Numbered from the stretch's first letter, positions 41,367-50,836 are shown. The stretch is DNA of 64,000 bases from Verrucomicrobiota bacterium (GCA_028872915.1 JAGWNY010000009.1:1-64000), one strand, 5' to 3'. Notes: generated by a model not told the origin, from the letters alone. Made by a program: numbers and translations.

Positions 41367-42149
41367 GTGGAACGCCTGCCCATTTCCGTGTGCATGATCG
41401 CCGGCAACGAGGCGCGCCGCATCCGGCGCGCCCTCGAAAGCGTCGCCGGCTGGACGAGCGAAATCGTCGTCGTTATTGATGACAAAGTGACCGACGGCAC
41501 CGGTAAAATTGCCGAATCTTACGGCGCAAAAGTCTTTTCCCAGCCGTGGAACGGCCATTCGGCCCATCGAAATTTCGCCGCGGAGCAGGCAACGCAATCC
41601 TGGTTGCTTGGCCTCGACGCCGACGAAGAGGTTTCGCACAAATTGCGCGGCGAAATCATTTCCGCTGTGGCGCGATTGGAAACGGATTCGCCGGATGCAT
41701 ACAGCTTTCCACGCTGCACGCTTTTTTGCGGACGCTGGATCCGACATGGCGACTGGTATCCGGACCGGAAGGTCCGGCTTTGGCGGCGCGGACGGGCAAA
41801 GTGGAGCGGTGCCTTGCACGAAAAGCTGGTTGTTGAAGGCCGCGTCGAAAAATTGCGCGGCGATCTGCTGCATTACAGCATGGACAGTCTGGACCATTTC
41901 ACGCGCAAGAGCATCATGGTGAGCGGCCTTTTTGTGCGTCAAAAACTGGAACAGGGCGCGCCGCCGGGAGCGCTGGAAATGTGGCTTCGCCCGTGGTGGC
42001 GTTTCGTGCGCGGCTTTGTTTTCCGCCTCGGTTTTCTCGATGGATGGCAGGGCTACGCCATCGCCCGCATGGTCGCCTTTGAAACGTTTCTCCGTTACGC
42101 CAAGCTCCGGGAAGCCCGTTTGGCTCCTGAAAATGGAAAATTTCCATGA
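41367..42149 (+). CDS. Family 2 glycosyltransferase (WaaE/KdtX-like)
   Basis: A 260-residue GT-A enzyme with a GTG start. ISVCMIAGNEARRIRRALES at residues 6-25, the nucleotide-binding EIVVVIDDKVTDGT and GLDADEEVSHKL (D-x-D type) near 85-96 are intact. KVRLWRRGRAKWSGALHEKL fits the WaaE subgroup that adds beta-linked glucose to lipopolysaccharide core heptose. Followed after 4 bp by a GT9 heptosyltransferase-like gene, which supports an LPS-core role. Confidence 0.87.
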   Translation: MERLPISVCMIAGNEARRIRRALESVAGWTSEIVVVIDDKVTDGTGKIAESYGAKVFSQPWNGHSAHRNFAAEQATQSWLLGLDADEEVSHKLRGEIISAVARLETDSPDAYSFPRCTLFCGRWIRHGDWYPDRKVRLWRRGRAKWSGALHEKLVVEGRVEKLRGDLLHYSMDSLDHFTRKSIMVSGLFVRQKLEQGAPPGALEMWLRPWWRFVRGFVFRLGFLDGWQGYAIARMVAFETFLRYAKLREARLAPENGKFP

Positions 42150-42153
42150 TGGC

Positions 42154-43155
42154 ATGGATGCGCCCGAAAATATCCTCCTCATCCGCCTCAAATCCATCGG
42201 CGACCTGGCCTTCACGCTTCCGGCCGTCAACGCCGTCCGCGCCAATTTCCCATCGGCAAAAATCACTTTCCTGACCTCCAGCGAAAATGCGCCCCTCCTC
42301 GGCGGCTTCCCGGCGGTGGACGAAGTCATTTCACTGGATCGCCGCCGACTGCGCGCCGGCCATCCATTCCGGGCCGCTTCGGCGCTTTTTGCTCTGCTCC
42401 GCCGCCTGCGGGCCGGCGGATTTTCCCTGGTCGTGGACTTTCAAGGTTACGGCGAAACCGCGTGGCTCTCCTGGTGGACCGGCGCGCCGGTTCGCTGGGG
42501 CGCCGTTTATGCGCCGGGCCGCGAATGGCTTTACACGCGCGGCATCCCGCGCGACAGCCGTCTGCATCCCGCGCGCTGGAACCTTCTTCTGCTGCGCCAA
42601 TGCGGATTGAAAATTGAAAACGTAAAGAACTACTTCTGCCCGCCTCCCGCCGCCATGCAAGCCGCCGCGCGGTTCTTTGCCGCTCAACACCTGGATGCCG
42701 CCCGGCCAACCGTGTTTTTCCAGCCCCTGACCAGCTCGCCGCATAAAAACTGGCCGCTCGAAAACTACCTTGCCCTGGCGCGGCATTGGCGCTCGCGCGG
42801 CGCCCAAATCATTTTTTGCGGCGGCCCCGCCGATGGCGCCAGACTCGAGCCGGCGCGCGCCGAAGGCTTTTGCGTGGCAACCGATCTCCCCCTGGACGTT
42901 TCCGCCGCGCTGGCCGCGCTTTGCCGGCTCATTGTGGCCGGTGACACGGGAATTGCCCATTTTGCCGTGGCCGCGGGCCGGCCAGTGGTCATGGTCATGG
43001 CCGGTGGCGGGCCGGGCTTGTGCGTTCCCTTCCAGCATCCCGAATGGGCCGTGGCCCCGCAGCCGGGCAGCGGCATTTCCACCGTTCCCGTCTCCGCCGT
43101 GCTGGCGGCCGCTGAAACCGCGCTCAACGAACCGGGCGATAATGCCGTTTGTTGA
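42154..43155 (+). CDS. Family 9 glycosyltransferase (heptosyltransferase-like)
   Basis: A 333-residue GT-B enzyme starting MDAPENILLIRLKSIGDLAF. 'iLlIRlksiGDla.tlPav.alr..fP' is the standard GT9 N-terminus. The C-terminal domain has VFFQPLTSSPHKNWPLENYL, IIFCGGPADG and IVAGDTGIAHFAVAAGRPVV (donor-binding D-T-G-x2-H). It transfers ADP-heptose or a related sugar to the LPS inner core. An ATG at 42133 is an alternative start. The 3' end overlaps the convergent gene by 32 bp. Confidence 0.88.
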   Translation: MDAPENILLIRLKSIGDLAFTLPAVNAVRANFPSAKITFLTSSENAPLLGGFPAVDEVISLDRRRLRAGHPFRAASALFALLRRLRAGGFSLVVDFQGYGETAWLSWWTGAPVRWGAVYAPGREWLYTRGIPRDSRLHPARWNLLLLRQCGLKIENVKNYFCPPPAAMQAAARFFAAQHLDAARPTVFFQPLTSSPHKNWPLENYLALARHWRSRGAQIIFCGGPADGARLEPARAEGFCVATDLPLDVSAALAALCRLIVAGDTGIAHFAVAAGRPVVMVMAGGGPGLCVPFQHPEWAVAPQPGSGISTVPVSAVLAAAETALNEPGDNAVC

Positions 43156-43999
43156 ATCGCAGGCCGAACGTCTTTTCCAGCCACAACATCCGCCGATGTT
43201 TCCTTTCCCGGCGCGTGAGTTTGTGGTTGGGATCCGCTTGGAACAGGCCCTTGTCCTTTGGCAGCCACTCTTGAACGGCTTTGGGATGCGTTCCGGCAAA
43301 CGGTTTGAGCACCGCCGCGTCAATTTGCGCGTAATCCACCGCAGCCGAAGCCCGGTTCCGCCAGTACTTGAGCGATGCCTCCGATTTCAAATTCATCTCC
43401 CTGGCCGGCCGCACCCAGCCATAATGATAAATCGTCGCCCCCGCTTGCGCCGCCCGCGGATACCGCGATCTTTTGTGCCCGACCACCACGTTGAAAAACA
43501 GCGATTCGCTCGACCACGCCGGAATCGTGTTGCGGATGATGCGCGCCTCGCTCCGATACCAACCCGGCGACCAGGCGATGGTGTTGGCGTTGCCGTAAAA
43601 ATGGAGAAAATCGAACGCCAGGGCCTCCACGCGCGGGTCGTTCAGATGCCGCTCCATGGCCGCGCGGATTTTCGGCAGGTCATTTTCATGAATCACTTCG
43701 TCCGCTTCCACGTAAAACGCCCAATCGCCGCTGCAATTGAACAAGGCCATGCTCTTTTGCTGCCCATACACAAAGCCCTTGACGCTGTAATCCGGGCGGA
43801 TGCCCTCGTTCCACTGCGTTGGAACAATCCGGATTTTCCGGTCGTCAATGGCCCGAAGCATGGTTTCCGTGTCGTCCTCGCAGGGGCCAAGTGCAACCAC
43901 AAACTCATCCACCAGCGGCAGGACGGAGCGGATGGACGCCACGAACGGGTAGCCAAACCTTTGTCCGTTGCGCAAAAAGGTGAACCCACTGATTTTCAT
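43124..43999 (-). CDS. Glycosyltransferase, family 2-like
   Basis: A 291-residue protein starting MKISGFTFLRNGQRFGYPFV. It has a GT-A-like core: 'vd..vv.lg...DdT..ml' (VDEFVVALGPCEDDTETMLR), then SGDWAFYVEADEVIHENDLP with the D-x-D-like 'EADE' at about residues 97-100. The C-terminal section is basic (RRERKHRRMLWLEKTFGLRF). Sugar donor and acceptor unknown. Last gene of a minus-strand set with the L,D-transpeptidase. Confidence 0.78.
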   Translation of the reverse strand: MKISGFTFLRNGQRFGYPFVASIRSVLPLVDEFVVALGPCEDDTETMLRAIDDRKIRIVPTQWNEGIRPDYSVKGFVYGQQKSMALFNCSGDWAFYVEADEVIHENDLPKIRAAMERHLNDPRVEALAFDFLHFYGNANTIAWSPGWYRSEARIIRNTIPAWSSESLFFNVVVGHKRSRYPRAAQAGATIYHYGWVRPAREMNLKSEASLKYWRNRASAAVDYAQIDAAVLKPFAGTHPKAVQEWLPKDKGLFQADPNHKLTRRERKHRRMLWLEKTFGLRFNKRHYRPVR

Positions 44000-44012
44000 C
44001 GCGTTTTTAAGC

Positions 44013-45098
44013 CTATTCCTCCACGATCACCGGCATTCCGATCCACGCCAGCTCGCTCAAATAAGCGGCGTCCCAGTTGGCCAGGCGAAAGCACCCGTGT
44101 GATTCCGTGCGCCCAACCAGTTCCGGCGCCGGCGTTCCATGTATTCCATACCCCGTCTTGTCCAAACCAATCCATGCCACGCCCACGGGGTTTCGCGGGC
44201 CGGGCGGCAAAATTAGCTTGCGATCAATCGTCCTGGCTTCCGGCGATTCGGGAAACAGCGCCGGATCAAACGTGTAATTCGGACCCGCTATGATCACCAC
44301 CACGTGCAATTCGCCCACCGGCCGCTTGTCCACACGCGCCGCAATGCTGCATGGAAAGTGAACCATGAGATTGCTCTGCTCGTCAAACGCTTCCAGAAAC
44401 CGGTCCGCCAGATGGATCACCACAAACGCCGCCTTGCCATCCGGATCCGCATAATTCACATCCGGAATTTTCAATACCGTTCCCGCCGCCACGTTCGTCC
44501 AATGCACGCCCGGATTGAGCCGGCGGATCAGAAAGGGATGCGCATGGGCCTTTTCGGCGACCAACTCCAATTCATTTGGATAATCCAGGGCCGTCTGCTC
44601 CGATTTTTCCAGCCAGGTTTTGCCCAGCGGTTGCAAATTCGCCAGGTCATTCGTCGTGACCGTATATGTAGTGAGCACTGGCGAATCGAGCGTGAGTTTG
44701 CCCCGCGTCACGTCGTCCAGCACCCCCGTCGGCGGAAGATTTTCCTTCTGTTGGAAGGCCGCAATCGCGGCGCGCGTATGCGATCCCAACGCCCCGTCAA
44801 TGGAACCGGGCGAAATGCCCCGGCGCGCCAGGGCCACCTGCGCTTCCAGCACGTCCTGCGCCGCGCGCGGAAAATCCGACTCCCCCTGGCGCAAGAGAAT
44901 CAGCGGTTTGAGCGTTTTGGGCTGGGCTTTAGGCGTCGCCATGACCATCCGTTTTGGCGCGCCGGCTTTTTTTGGCGGAGCATGGAGCCGCCACAACCAC
45001 GCCGCTCCCGCCGCCAAAACCAGGATTACAAACCATCTGGCAGGGCGGCTCCAGGAGCCGCGCGGACGCGAATGGTTCAATTTGGAGCGGCGGGCCAC
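44013..45098 (-). CDS. L,D-transpeptidase (YkuD) with peptidoglycan-binding and LysM-like parts
   Basis: A 361-residue membrane-anchored protein. An N-terminal helix (WFVILVLAAGAAWLWRL) is followed by a PG_binding_1 repeat (ALARRGISPGSIDGALGSHT, FQQKENLPPTGVLD), a LysM-like stretch (HPFLIRRLNPGVHWTNVAAG) and the YkuD domain, with the active-site HGT...SHGCFRL (Cys in TESHGCFRLAN). It forms 3-3 peptidoglycan cross-links or attaches proteins to the wall. The GTG at 45098, 4 bp past the aminotransferase stop, is preferred; ATGs up to 45200 would overlap that gene. Confidence 0.87.
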   Translation of the reverse strand: MARRSKLNHSRPRGSWSRPARWFVILVLAAGAAWLWRLHAPPKKAGAPKRMVMATPKAQPKTLKPLILLRQGESDFPRAAQDVLEAQVALARRGISPGSIDGALGSHTRAAIAAFQQKENLPPTGVLDDVTRGKLTLDSPVLTTYTVTTNDLANLQPLGKTWLEKSEQTALDYPNELELVAEKAHAHPFLIRRLNPGVHWTNVAAGTVLKIPDVNYADPDGKAAFVVIHLADRFLEAFDEQSNLMVHFPCSIAARVDKRPVGELHVVVIIAGPNYTFDPALFPESPEARTIDRKLILPPGPRNPVGVAWIGLDKTGYGIHGTPAPELVGRTESHGCFRLANWDAAYLSELAWIGMPVIVEE

Positions 45099-45102
45099 CC
45101 GC

Positions 45103-46077
45103 TCATTTAGCCATATCTGCCATCCTTCGCGCAACATTCTGCTCGGAAGCATAACGGTCAGTCCCAGCCCCATCCCTGGCCCCGTTGCCGCGTTCCTCAT
45201 GGAGCCATTCCGCGATGCGCCGCGTGAGCGGTGAGCGTTTCAATCTTTTTCCATCCAGCGCCCGCGCCTCCACGATGCCCAGCGACGTGAGCGATAGAAA
45301 AACGCCGTCCATCCGCGCCAAATCTCCTGGCCGGATGTTTCTTTCCCGCACGGGAATTTCCAGCCGGCTCCCGATTTCGAACACGAGCGCCCGCGTAATG
45401 CCCGGCAGGATTCCCGCCGCCGTTGGCGGTGTGAAAACCCTCCCGTCCTCCACCCAAAACAAGTTGGCCGCCGCCGCTTCGGCCGCGAAACCATTCGTGT
45501 TCGCCAGCAGCGCTTCGTCCGCGCCGGCCGCGTCCGCTTCCATCCGCGCCGCAATCTGTGCCAGTTTGTTCGCGGTTTTGAATCGGGAAAGGGGATCGTT
45601 GAGCGGGAGGCGCAGGGAGGAAGTCATCAGGCTCCAGCCCGGCGGGTTCCCAATCGTTTCGGGCATGGGATGCAATGTCATGGCCAGCGTGGGCTGCGTT
45701 GCCCCGGCGGGCGAATAGCCGCGCGGCCCGATGCCGCGCGTCAGGTTCAAGCGCAGCACGCCATCGCGCGTCTTATTCCTGGCAATGAGCGCGCCTGCCG
45801 CGCGGAGCAACTGCTCATGAATGCCGCAGCCGGCCTGCCCAACCGGACGGCCCGATCGGATGCTGTTTGCCGCCCCGCCATTCAAAAAGCCCGGCCAGGA
45901 AATCTTCAAAAAATCCGCGCCCCCCTGAAGCCGTGCCAGATGCGCGGCCCAGCGAAACGGTCTGCCGTCCACCACGCGAATGGTTTCAAACAACCCATCC
46001 CCATAAAGAAAGCCCCGGTCGAAAATGGAGACAACCGCCTCTTTTTCCGGCACGAATTTTCCATTTAAATATATCAC
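45103..46077 (-). CDS. Class IV aminotransferase, PabC/IlvE-like
   Basis: A 324-residue PLP fold-type IV enzyme with a GTG start supported by a good Shine-Dalgarno (AGGAG five bases upstream). YLNGKFVPEKEAVVSIFDRG and GDGLFETIRV are the typical N-terminus; LKTANKL-like FKTANKLAQIAARM carries the PLP lysine, and PPTAAGILPGITRALVFEIG is the 'LpGitR' motif. Could be aminodeoxychorismate lyase (folate) or a branched-chain/D-amino acid transaminase. It lies between the zinc-ribbon gene and the L,D-transpeptidase. Confidence 0.85.
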   Translation of the reverse strand: MIYLNGKFVPEKEAVVSIFDRGFLYGDGLFETIRVVDGRPFRWAAHLARLQGGADFLKISWPGFLNGGAANSIRSGRPVGQAGCGIHEQLLRAAGALIARNKTRDGVLRLNLTRGIGPRGYSPAGATQPTLAMTLHPMPETIGNPPGWSLMTSSLRLPLNDPLSRFKTANKLAQIAARMEADAAGADEALLANTNGFAAEAAAANLFWVEDGRVFTPPTAAGILPGITRALVFEIGSRLEIPVRERNIRPGDLARMDGVFLSLTSLGIVEARALDGKRLKRSPLTRRIAEWLHEERGNGARDGAGTDRYASEQNVARRMADMAK

Positions 46078-46093
46078 AGCGTCTCCTCTCTTG

Positions 46094-46124
46094 TCATCTC
46101 CGCGTCCTCCACGCCTCCGTGGTC
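46094..46124. repeat. Dispersed 'cctccgtgg' repeat
   Basis: TCATCTCCGCGTCCTCCACG followed by CCTCCGTGG, the inverse form of the elements near 312 and 10051. It fills the gap between the aminotransferase and the zinc-ribbon gene. Confidence 0.55.
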
Positions 46125-46138
46125 GTTTGGGTCGCGCC

Positions 46139-46459
46139 TCAGTCTCCAAAAAGTTTGCTCAACTGATCGCGCGCGGCATTTTCACGGGCGCCGCCCCGCG
46201 TTGCGGCGGGCGTCCACACACGGACCGCAAAATCGAAGTATTCGCAAAAATTGCCGCGGTCCTTTTCCAGGACCGGTTCCGCGCGGCGCTCGCGGCATTG
46301 ATGCGCCGCGCGCGCGTCGTAATGAACGCAATTGAGGCACACCCGCAGGTCCGAGCGGCATCTCATGCAGATCTCGCCCCGGCCGGGGTTCCCCGAAAGC
46401 GCCCATGCCTCGCCGCATTGATGGCACTGACGCGATGGCGATGGATTGGATTCGGCCAC
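46139..46459 (-). CDS. Small multi-cysteine zinc-ribbon protein
   Basis: A 106-residue protein starting MAESNPSPSRQCHQCGEAWA. Cys pairs CHQC, CMRC, CLNC plus single Cys in QCRER and FCEYF suggest two zinc sites. The line 'vClnC..Yd..a.hqCre..ae.v..kd.anfCeyF' is widespread in bacteria with no known function. First gene of a minus-strand set of four. Confidence 0.75.
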   Translation of the reverse strand: MAESNPSPSRQCHQCGEAWALSGNPGRGEICMRCRSDLRVCLNCVHYDARAAHQCRERRAEPVLEKDRGNFCEYFDFAVRVWTPAATRGGARENAARDQLSKLFGD

Positions 46460-46661
46460 GTTGGACCCGAAAATACATTAAACGTGGCGCGTGGCAAATC
46501 GGGATTCTCCAACCCACGGCCTGGAAAAACCCGATCCGCGCCCGCCCGGAAAATTCAAAAAATTTCAGTGACAGAATCGCTCCCTCTTGCTAAACCCTTT
46601 GTCGGTTTTCCGACAGTCACCATCGGCCTTGCCCGGCCCGGAAATTCTAAAAACAACGACA

Positions 46662-48443
46662 ATGAAAACATCGCTCATCGGTTCCCTTCCCAAAATCGGA
46701 ATTCGCCCAACCATTGACGGCCGCCTCGGAGGCGTGCGCGAGTCCCTCGAAAAACAAACCATGGACATGGCCAAACTGGCCGCCAAAACCATTTCCTCGA
46801 ACCTCTTTTATCCAAACGGCAGGCGCGTCCAGTGCGTCCTGGCCGATTCCTGCATCGGCGGCGTCGCCGAGGCCGCCGCTTGCGCCGAAAAATTCGCCCG
46901 CGAAGGCGTCGGCGTTTCCCTCACCGTCACCCCCTGCTGGTGCTACGGCAGCGAGACCATGGACATGGAACCCCTCATCCCCAAAGCCGTTTGGGGCTTC
47001 AACGGCACCGAACGCCCCGGCGCCGTCTATCTCGCAGCCGTCCTCGCCGGCCATTCCCAAAAAGGCCTGCCCGCCTTCGGCATCTACGGGCGCGACGTCC
47101 AGGACGGCGGCGACAAATCCGTTCCCGCGGACGTGCGGGAGAAAATTTTGCAGTTCGCCCGCGCCGGCCTGGCCGTGGCCATCATGCGCGGCAAATCCTA
47201 CCTGGGCATGGGCGGCGTTTCCATGGGCATCGCCGGTTCCATCTTGGACCAGCCGTTTTTCGAAACTTCCCTCGGAATGCGCGTCGAAACCGTGGACATG
47301 GCCGAATTTCTGCGCCGCATTGACAAAGGCATTTTCGATCAGGCGGAATTTAAAAAGGCCCTCAAGTGGGTCCGGGAAAATTGCAAGGAAGGCAAGGACT
47401 ACAATTCACCGAATACCCGGCGCCCGCGCGCCCAACTCGACCACGAATGGGAAGTGTCCGTCAAAATGGCGCTCGTTGCCCGCGACCTCATGGTCGGCAA
47501 TCCCAAACTCGCCGAAATGGGCTTCGGCGAGGAAGCCCACGGCCACAACGCCATCGCCGCCGGTTTCCAGGGCCAGCGCCAATGGACAGATTACCAGCCC
47601 AACGGCGATTTCCTCGAAGCCATTCTCAATACTTCCTTCGATTGGAACGGCATCCGCGCCCCCTATATCGTCGCCACCGAAAACGACAGCCTCAACGGCG
47701 CCTCCATGCTCCTGGGCCATCTCCTCACCAACACCGCCCAGATTTTTGCCGATGTCCGCACTTATTGGAGTCCCGACGCCGTCAAACGCGTCGCCGGCCA
47801 CAAACTCACCGGCCCGGCCGCCGGCGGCATCCTCCATCTCATCAATTCCGGCCCAGCCGCCCTCGACGGCGCCGGACGCCAATCCCGCAACGGCTCGCCC
47901 GCCATGAAACCTTTCTGGGAAATCACGAAGGAGGAGGCGCAACAATGTCTCGCCGCAACCACCTGGCATCCGTCCATCACCGAATACTTCCCCGGCGGCG
48001 GCTGGTCCACCCGCTTCCTTACCCGTGGCGGCATGCCCGTGACCATGTGCCGTTTGAACCTCGTCCGCGGCCTCGGCCCCGCCCTGCAAATTGCCGAAGG
48101 CCTCACCGTGGACCTGCCCGAAAAAGTCCATGACGCCCTCGACCAGCGCACCAACCCCACCTGGCCCACCACCTGGTTTGCCCCCAACCTCACCGGCCAG
48201 GGCGCCTTCCGCGACGTTTACTCCGTCATGAACAACTGGGGCGCCAACCACGGCGCCATCAGTTGCGGCCACATCGGCGCCGATCTTATCACGCTCGCTT
48301 CCATGCTCCGCATCCCCGTCTATATGCACAACGTTTCCGCCGGGCGCGTCTTCCGTCCCGCCGCATGGGCCGCCTTCGGCACAAGCGATCTCGAAAGCGC
48401 CGATTACCGCGCCTGCGAAAATTTCGGGCCGCTTTACGCCTGA
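46662..48443 (+). CDS. fucI: L-fucose isomerase
   Basis: A 593-residue protein, the normal FucI length, starting [20 protein letters not shown]. Recognisable blocks are [80 protein letters not shown] and [20 protein letters not shown] (catalytic Glu/Asp region). It interconverts L-fucose and L-fuculose (also D-arabinose). No fuculokinase or aldolase is nearby; fucose could come from host or algal polysaccharide. 213 bp of gene-free sequence follows. Confidence 0.95.
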   Translation: MKTSLIGSLPKIGIRPTIDGRLGGVRESLEKQTMDMAKLAAKTISSNLFYPNGRRVQCVLADSCIGGVAEAAACAEKFAREGVGVSLTVTPCWCYGSETMDMEPLIPKAVWGFNGTERPGAVYLAAVLAGHSQKGLPAFGIYGRDVQDGGDKSVPADVREKILQFARAGLAVAIMRGKSYLGMGGVSMGIAGSILDQPFFETSLGMRVETVDMAEFLRRIDKGIFDQAEFKKALKWVRENCKEGKDYNSPNTRRPRAQLDHEWEVSVKMALVARDLMVGNPKLAEMGFGEEAHGHNAIAAGFQGQRQWTDYQPNGDFLEAILNTSFDWNGIRAPYIVATENDSLNGASMLLGHLLTNTAQIFADVRTYWSPDAVKRVAGHKLTGPAAGGILHLINSGPAALDGAGRQSRNGSPAMKPFWEITKEEAQQCLAATTWHPSITEYFPGGGWSTRFLTRGGMPVTMCRLNLVRGLGPALQIAEGLTVDLPEKVHDALDQRTNPTWPTTWFAPNLTGQGAFRDVYSVMNNWGANHGAISCGHIGADLITLASMLRIPVYMHNVSAGRVFRPAAWAAFGTSDLESADYRACENFGPLYA

Positions 48444-48656
48444 TCGAAATTCGCCCAAAAATCCCCCGGCCTCCGAGTTTCAGGCCCCTTCTCCCCCGTC
48501 GGACCAGAACGCCGGGATGGGCCGGCGCTCGGTTCACGTGCGGGGATTGCTGGTTCACGGTATTCCGCCTTCCTCCTCTGCCTCCTCCGCGCCCCGGCAA
48601 ATGCGCCCTCGCCGTAAAATCTTTTTTGCTTTCCGCCCTCTGTTACAGTTTTCCCG

Positions 48657-49265
48657 ATGCCGATTCCACCGGACCCCGATGCCGCCCTCATGCTCCGCGC
48701 CGGCCGCGGGGACCGCGCAGCCTTTGCCGATCTCGTTGAAAAATACAAGCAACCCGTCGTCGCCTTCATCTTTCGCACCCTCCGCGACGAAGCCGAAGCC
48801 GAGGACCTCGCCCAAAACGTCTTTCTCCAGGCCTACAAATCCCGCCGCCGCTACAAACGCACCGCCAAATTTTCCACCTGGCTTTTCACCATCGCCCGCA
48901 ATCTCTGTCTCAACGAACTCCGCCGCCGCTCCCGCCATCCCGCCCAATCCCTCGACGAACTCCGCGACGACGCGCGCCCCGCCGAGGCCCCCGCCCGCCA
49001 ATACGAGGACAAATCGCGCCCCACGCCTCCTCAAAATTTGTTGCGGCGCGAACTCGAACAAAAAATCGAGGAAGCCCTCGCCAGCCTCCCCGAAAACCAG
49101 CGCAGCGCCATCCTCCTCTGCCGCCAGGACGATTTGAGCTACGAGCAAATCGCCAAAATTTTGCGCTGCTCCCTTTCCGCCACCAAGTCCCTCATCCATC
49201 GCGCCCGCGAAACCCTCAAGCAAAAACTCAAACCCTACCTCCAATCAGGCCATTGGCCGCCTTGA
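48657..49265 (+). CDS. ECF-type RNA polymerase sigma factor
   Basis: A 202-residue sigma-70 family protein. Region 2: FADLVEKYKQPVVAFIFRTL, DEAEAEDLAQNVFLQAYKS and TWLFTIARNLCLNELRRRSR. After a charged, Pro-rich linker comes region 4: LPENQRSAILLCRQDDLSYE and IAKILRCSLSATKSLIHRAR (helix-turn-helix). No anti-sigma gene follows; the next genes are the phage-like cluster. It may be a stand-alone ECF factor with its regulator elsewhere. Confidence 0.92.
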   Translation: MPIPPDPDAALMLRAGRGDRAAFADLVEKYKQPVVAFIFRTLRDEAEAEDLAQNVFLQAYKSRRRYKRTAKFSTWLFTIARNLCLNELRRRSRHPAQSLDELRDDARPAEAPARQYEDKSRPTPPQNLLRRELEQKIEEALASLPENQRSAILLCRQDDLSYEQIAKILRCSLSATKSLIHRARETLKQKLKPYLQSGHWPP

Positions 49266-49326
49266 TCCCGGCCTTGCCGGGACGAACGCGAAGGCATCAT
49301 TGCCGAGGGGTCAATGCGCCATTCTG

Positions 49327-49429
49327 CCAAAAAGTTATTCAACTCGGGCCAAATCAGTTAAATAACTTTTTGGAACCCGTTCCACCGCAGACGGTTCCGC
49401 ACAAAAATGAGTTAGATAACTTTTTGTGG
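49327..49429. repeat. AT-rich stem-loop repeats at the phage-cluster boundary
   Basis: CCAAAAAGTTATTCAAC (49327-49343) pairs with GTTAAATAACTTTTTGG (49357-49373) with one mismatch. A further copy, GTTAGATAACTTTTTGTGG (49411-49429), forms a second hairpin with CACAAAAA at about 49400-49407. The three copies are unlike the surrounding GC-rich sequence. They could be terminators of the sigma-factor message or the remains of an attachment or binding site. Confidence 0.6.
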
Positions 49430-49531
49430 AATTTTTTCCAGGACCGTGGTGTAGTATGAACTGTTAAACGCGGTCTGCCCCCCGCGACAACCTGAAGCAA
49501 CGGGAGCCGGTTCAAAACGGCTCCATCGCAG

Positions 49532-49585
49532 TATGAAGAAGATATTTTGTCCGACCGGGGCGCCCGCGTTTCCCAAACGCGGCCT
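49532..49585. repeat. 54-bp direct repeat, copy 1
   Basis: Identical to 49655-49708. It contains a GC hairpin, CGCGTTT-CCC-AAACGCG. No gene is evident between the sigma factor stop at 49265 and the protease start at 49761; the whole stretch is repeats. Confidence 0.9.
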
Positions 49586-49654
49586 TGAAGAGACATTCCG
49601 TCCGCCCGGGGAAACCATCTCCAGTCCTGTCGCCATAGAGCGGGATAATCGCGC

Positions 49655-49708
49655 TATGAAGAAGATATTTTGTCCGACCGGGGCGCCCGCGTTTCCCAAA
49701 CGCGGCCT
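49655..49708. repeat. 54-bp direct repeat, copy 2
   Basis: Perfect second copy, 69 bp after the first ends, 52 bp before the prohead protease start codon. In one minus-strand frame both copies encode FGKRGRPGRTKYLLH, but there is no sign that this is translated. Confidence 0.9.
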
Positions 49709-49760
49709 GTTTATCTTCCAAAAGAATGGAGCGGAGCGGTTTCCACTCTGACCCGATGTT

Positions 49761-50786
49761 ATGAAATTAAATTCGAGCGGTTCCCATCATGCGGCGGCGT
49801 TGATAGCCGCCGGGAAAATCAAGGATTCAACGTCATGGGAGGCGCCCGGCGCCGGGGCGGAAAACCAGTATATTGCGGCGCATGGCATGGCGGCATACGG
49901 CATGTGGCATCTGGGCGTGAACCCGGAGGCGGCGGACGATGCGAAGGGGCGCTACGGCTTTCCGTTCACCAGCGATTTCCGGGACGTGGATTTGCGCGGC
50001 CTCGCCGCCGCCGAGCAGCGGGCGAGCCAGGCGGGTTACGCGGATATTGCGGAGCGGGCGAGGGAATTGTTCGAGCAGGCGAAGGCGAAGTTGGGGAAGG
50101 GCGGCAGGGGAGGGATTGGAACGCCGATGGACACGTTGCACACGGGACAGATGGGGCTGAGGCGGCCCATGACGTGCATCGTGCGCGATGCGATGGACGG
50201 CGGGGGGCCGTGCATGGATTTCATTGCCAGCGACGAGGCGACGGACCGTTATGGGGAAGCGATTGACCAGAATGGATGGCAGCTTGAACATTTCCGGCGC
50301 AACCCGGTTATTGCGGATTCGCACGATTATTCGAGCGTGAGCAGGATACTGGGGCGGGCGGTGAGGGTGGAAGTGCGGGAAGGGCGGCTGCATAACCGGG
50401 TGGAGTTTTGCACGGCCAATCCGCTCGGCAACCTGGCTTACCGGATGGCGCGCGGGGGATTCATCCGCTCGCAGAGCGTCGGTTTCATTCCGCTGGAATG
50501 GGAGGAGGGCCTGGGCCAGGACGAACCGAAGCGCACTTATACCAGGGCCGAACTCCTTGAAATTTCGCTGGTCGCCATTCCGGCCAATCCCGGCGCAACG
50601 ATTGGAATGGCGCTGAAAAACGGGGCGGTCACACGGCGGGATTTGGGGGAATTATACGAGTTTCTAAGCCGGAGCGGAGTCGCGTCCGCTCCCACGGGTT
50701 CGATTTTTCCCGCGGAACAACAACCGTCTGACGAGCGTTGGTATGGCCTGGCCCGTCAGCTTAAGCCACTGATTGAGAGGCCGTAA
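49761..50786 (+). CDS. Phage-type prohead (capsid maturation) protease
   Basis: A 341-residue protein. Residues 1-115 are helical with a short 'GAENQYIAAHGMAAYGMWHL' motif usual in fused phage head proteases. From about 145 the S78-like protease follows: FIASDEATDRYGEAIDQNGW, HFRRNPVIADSHDYSSV (catalytic His), FIRSQSVGFIPLEW (catalytic Ser) and LLEISLVAIPANPGA. It cuts scaffold and capsid N-termini during head maturation. First gene of the cluster; no portal or terminase precedes it in the 12 kb upstream. Confidence 0.87.
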   Translation: MKLNSSGSHHAAALIAAGKIKDSTSWEAPGAGAENQYIAAHGMAAYGMWHLGVNPEAADDAKGRYGFPFTSDFRDVDLRGLAAAEQRASQAGYADIAERARELFEQAKAKLGKGGRGGIGTPMDTLHTGQMGLRRPMTCIVRDAMDGGGPCMDFIASDEATDRYGEAIDQNGWQLEHFRRNPVIADSHDYSSVSRILGRAVRVEVREGRLHNRVEFCTANPLGNLAYRMARGGFIRSQSVGFIPLEWEEGLGQDEPKRTYTRAELLEISLVAIPANPGATIGMALKNGAVTRRDLGELYEFLSRSGVASAPTGSIFPAEQQPSDERWYGLARQLKPLIERP

Positions 50787-50809
50787 CAACCACAACCCAA
50801 ACTCACCCC

Positions 50810-50836
50810 GGCGCCTCCGTGCCTCCGTGGTGAAAA
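50810..50836. repeat. Host-type dispersed repeat between protease and capsid genes
   Basis: GGCGCCTCCGTGCCTCCGTGG followed by TGAAAA, the inverse of the 'ttcaccacggaggccggagg' element at 10051. It ends 11 bp before the capsid start codon. Confidence 0.75.

Noticed and set aside
46714..47907. 397-codon plus-strand frame inside fucI
   Set aside because: Out-of-frame shadow, rich in Ser/Pro/Ala, within the well-supported L-fucose isomerase gene.
49327..49708. CRISPR-like array
   Set aside because: Only two or three copies, of unequal types and spacing, and no cas genes in the window.
49512..49751. Short frames encoding two copies of FGKRGRPGRTKYLLH
   Set aside because: The protein repeat merely reflects the 54-bp DNA repeat; there is no start context or coding support.
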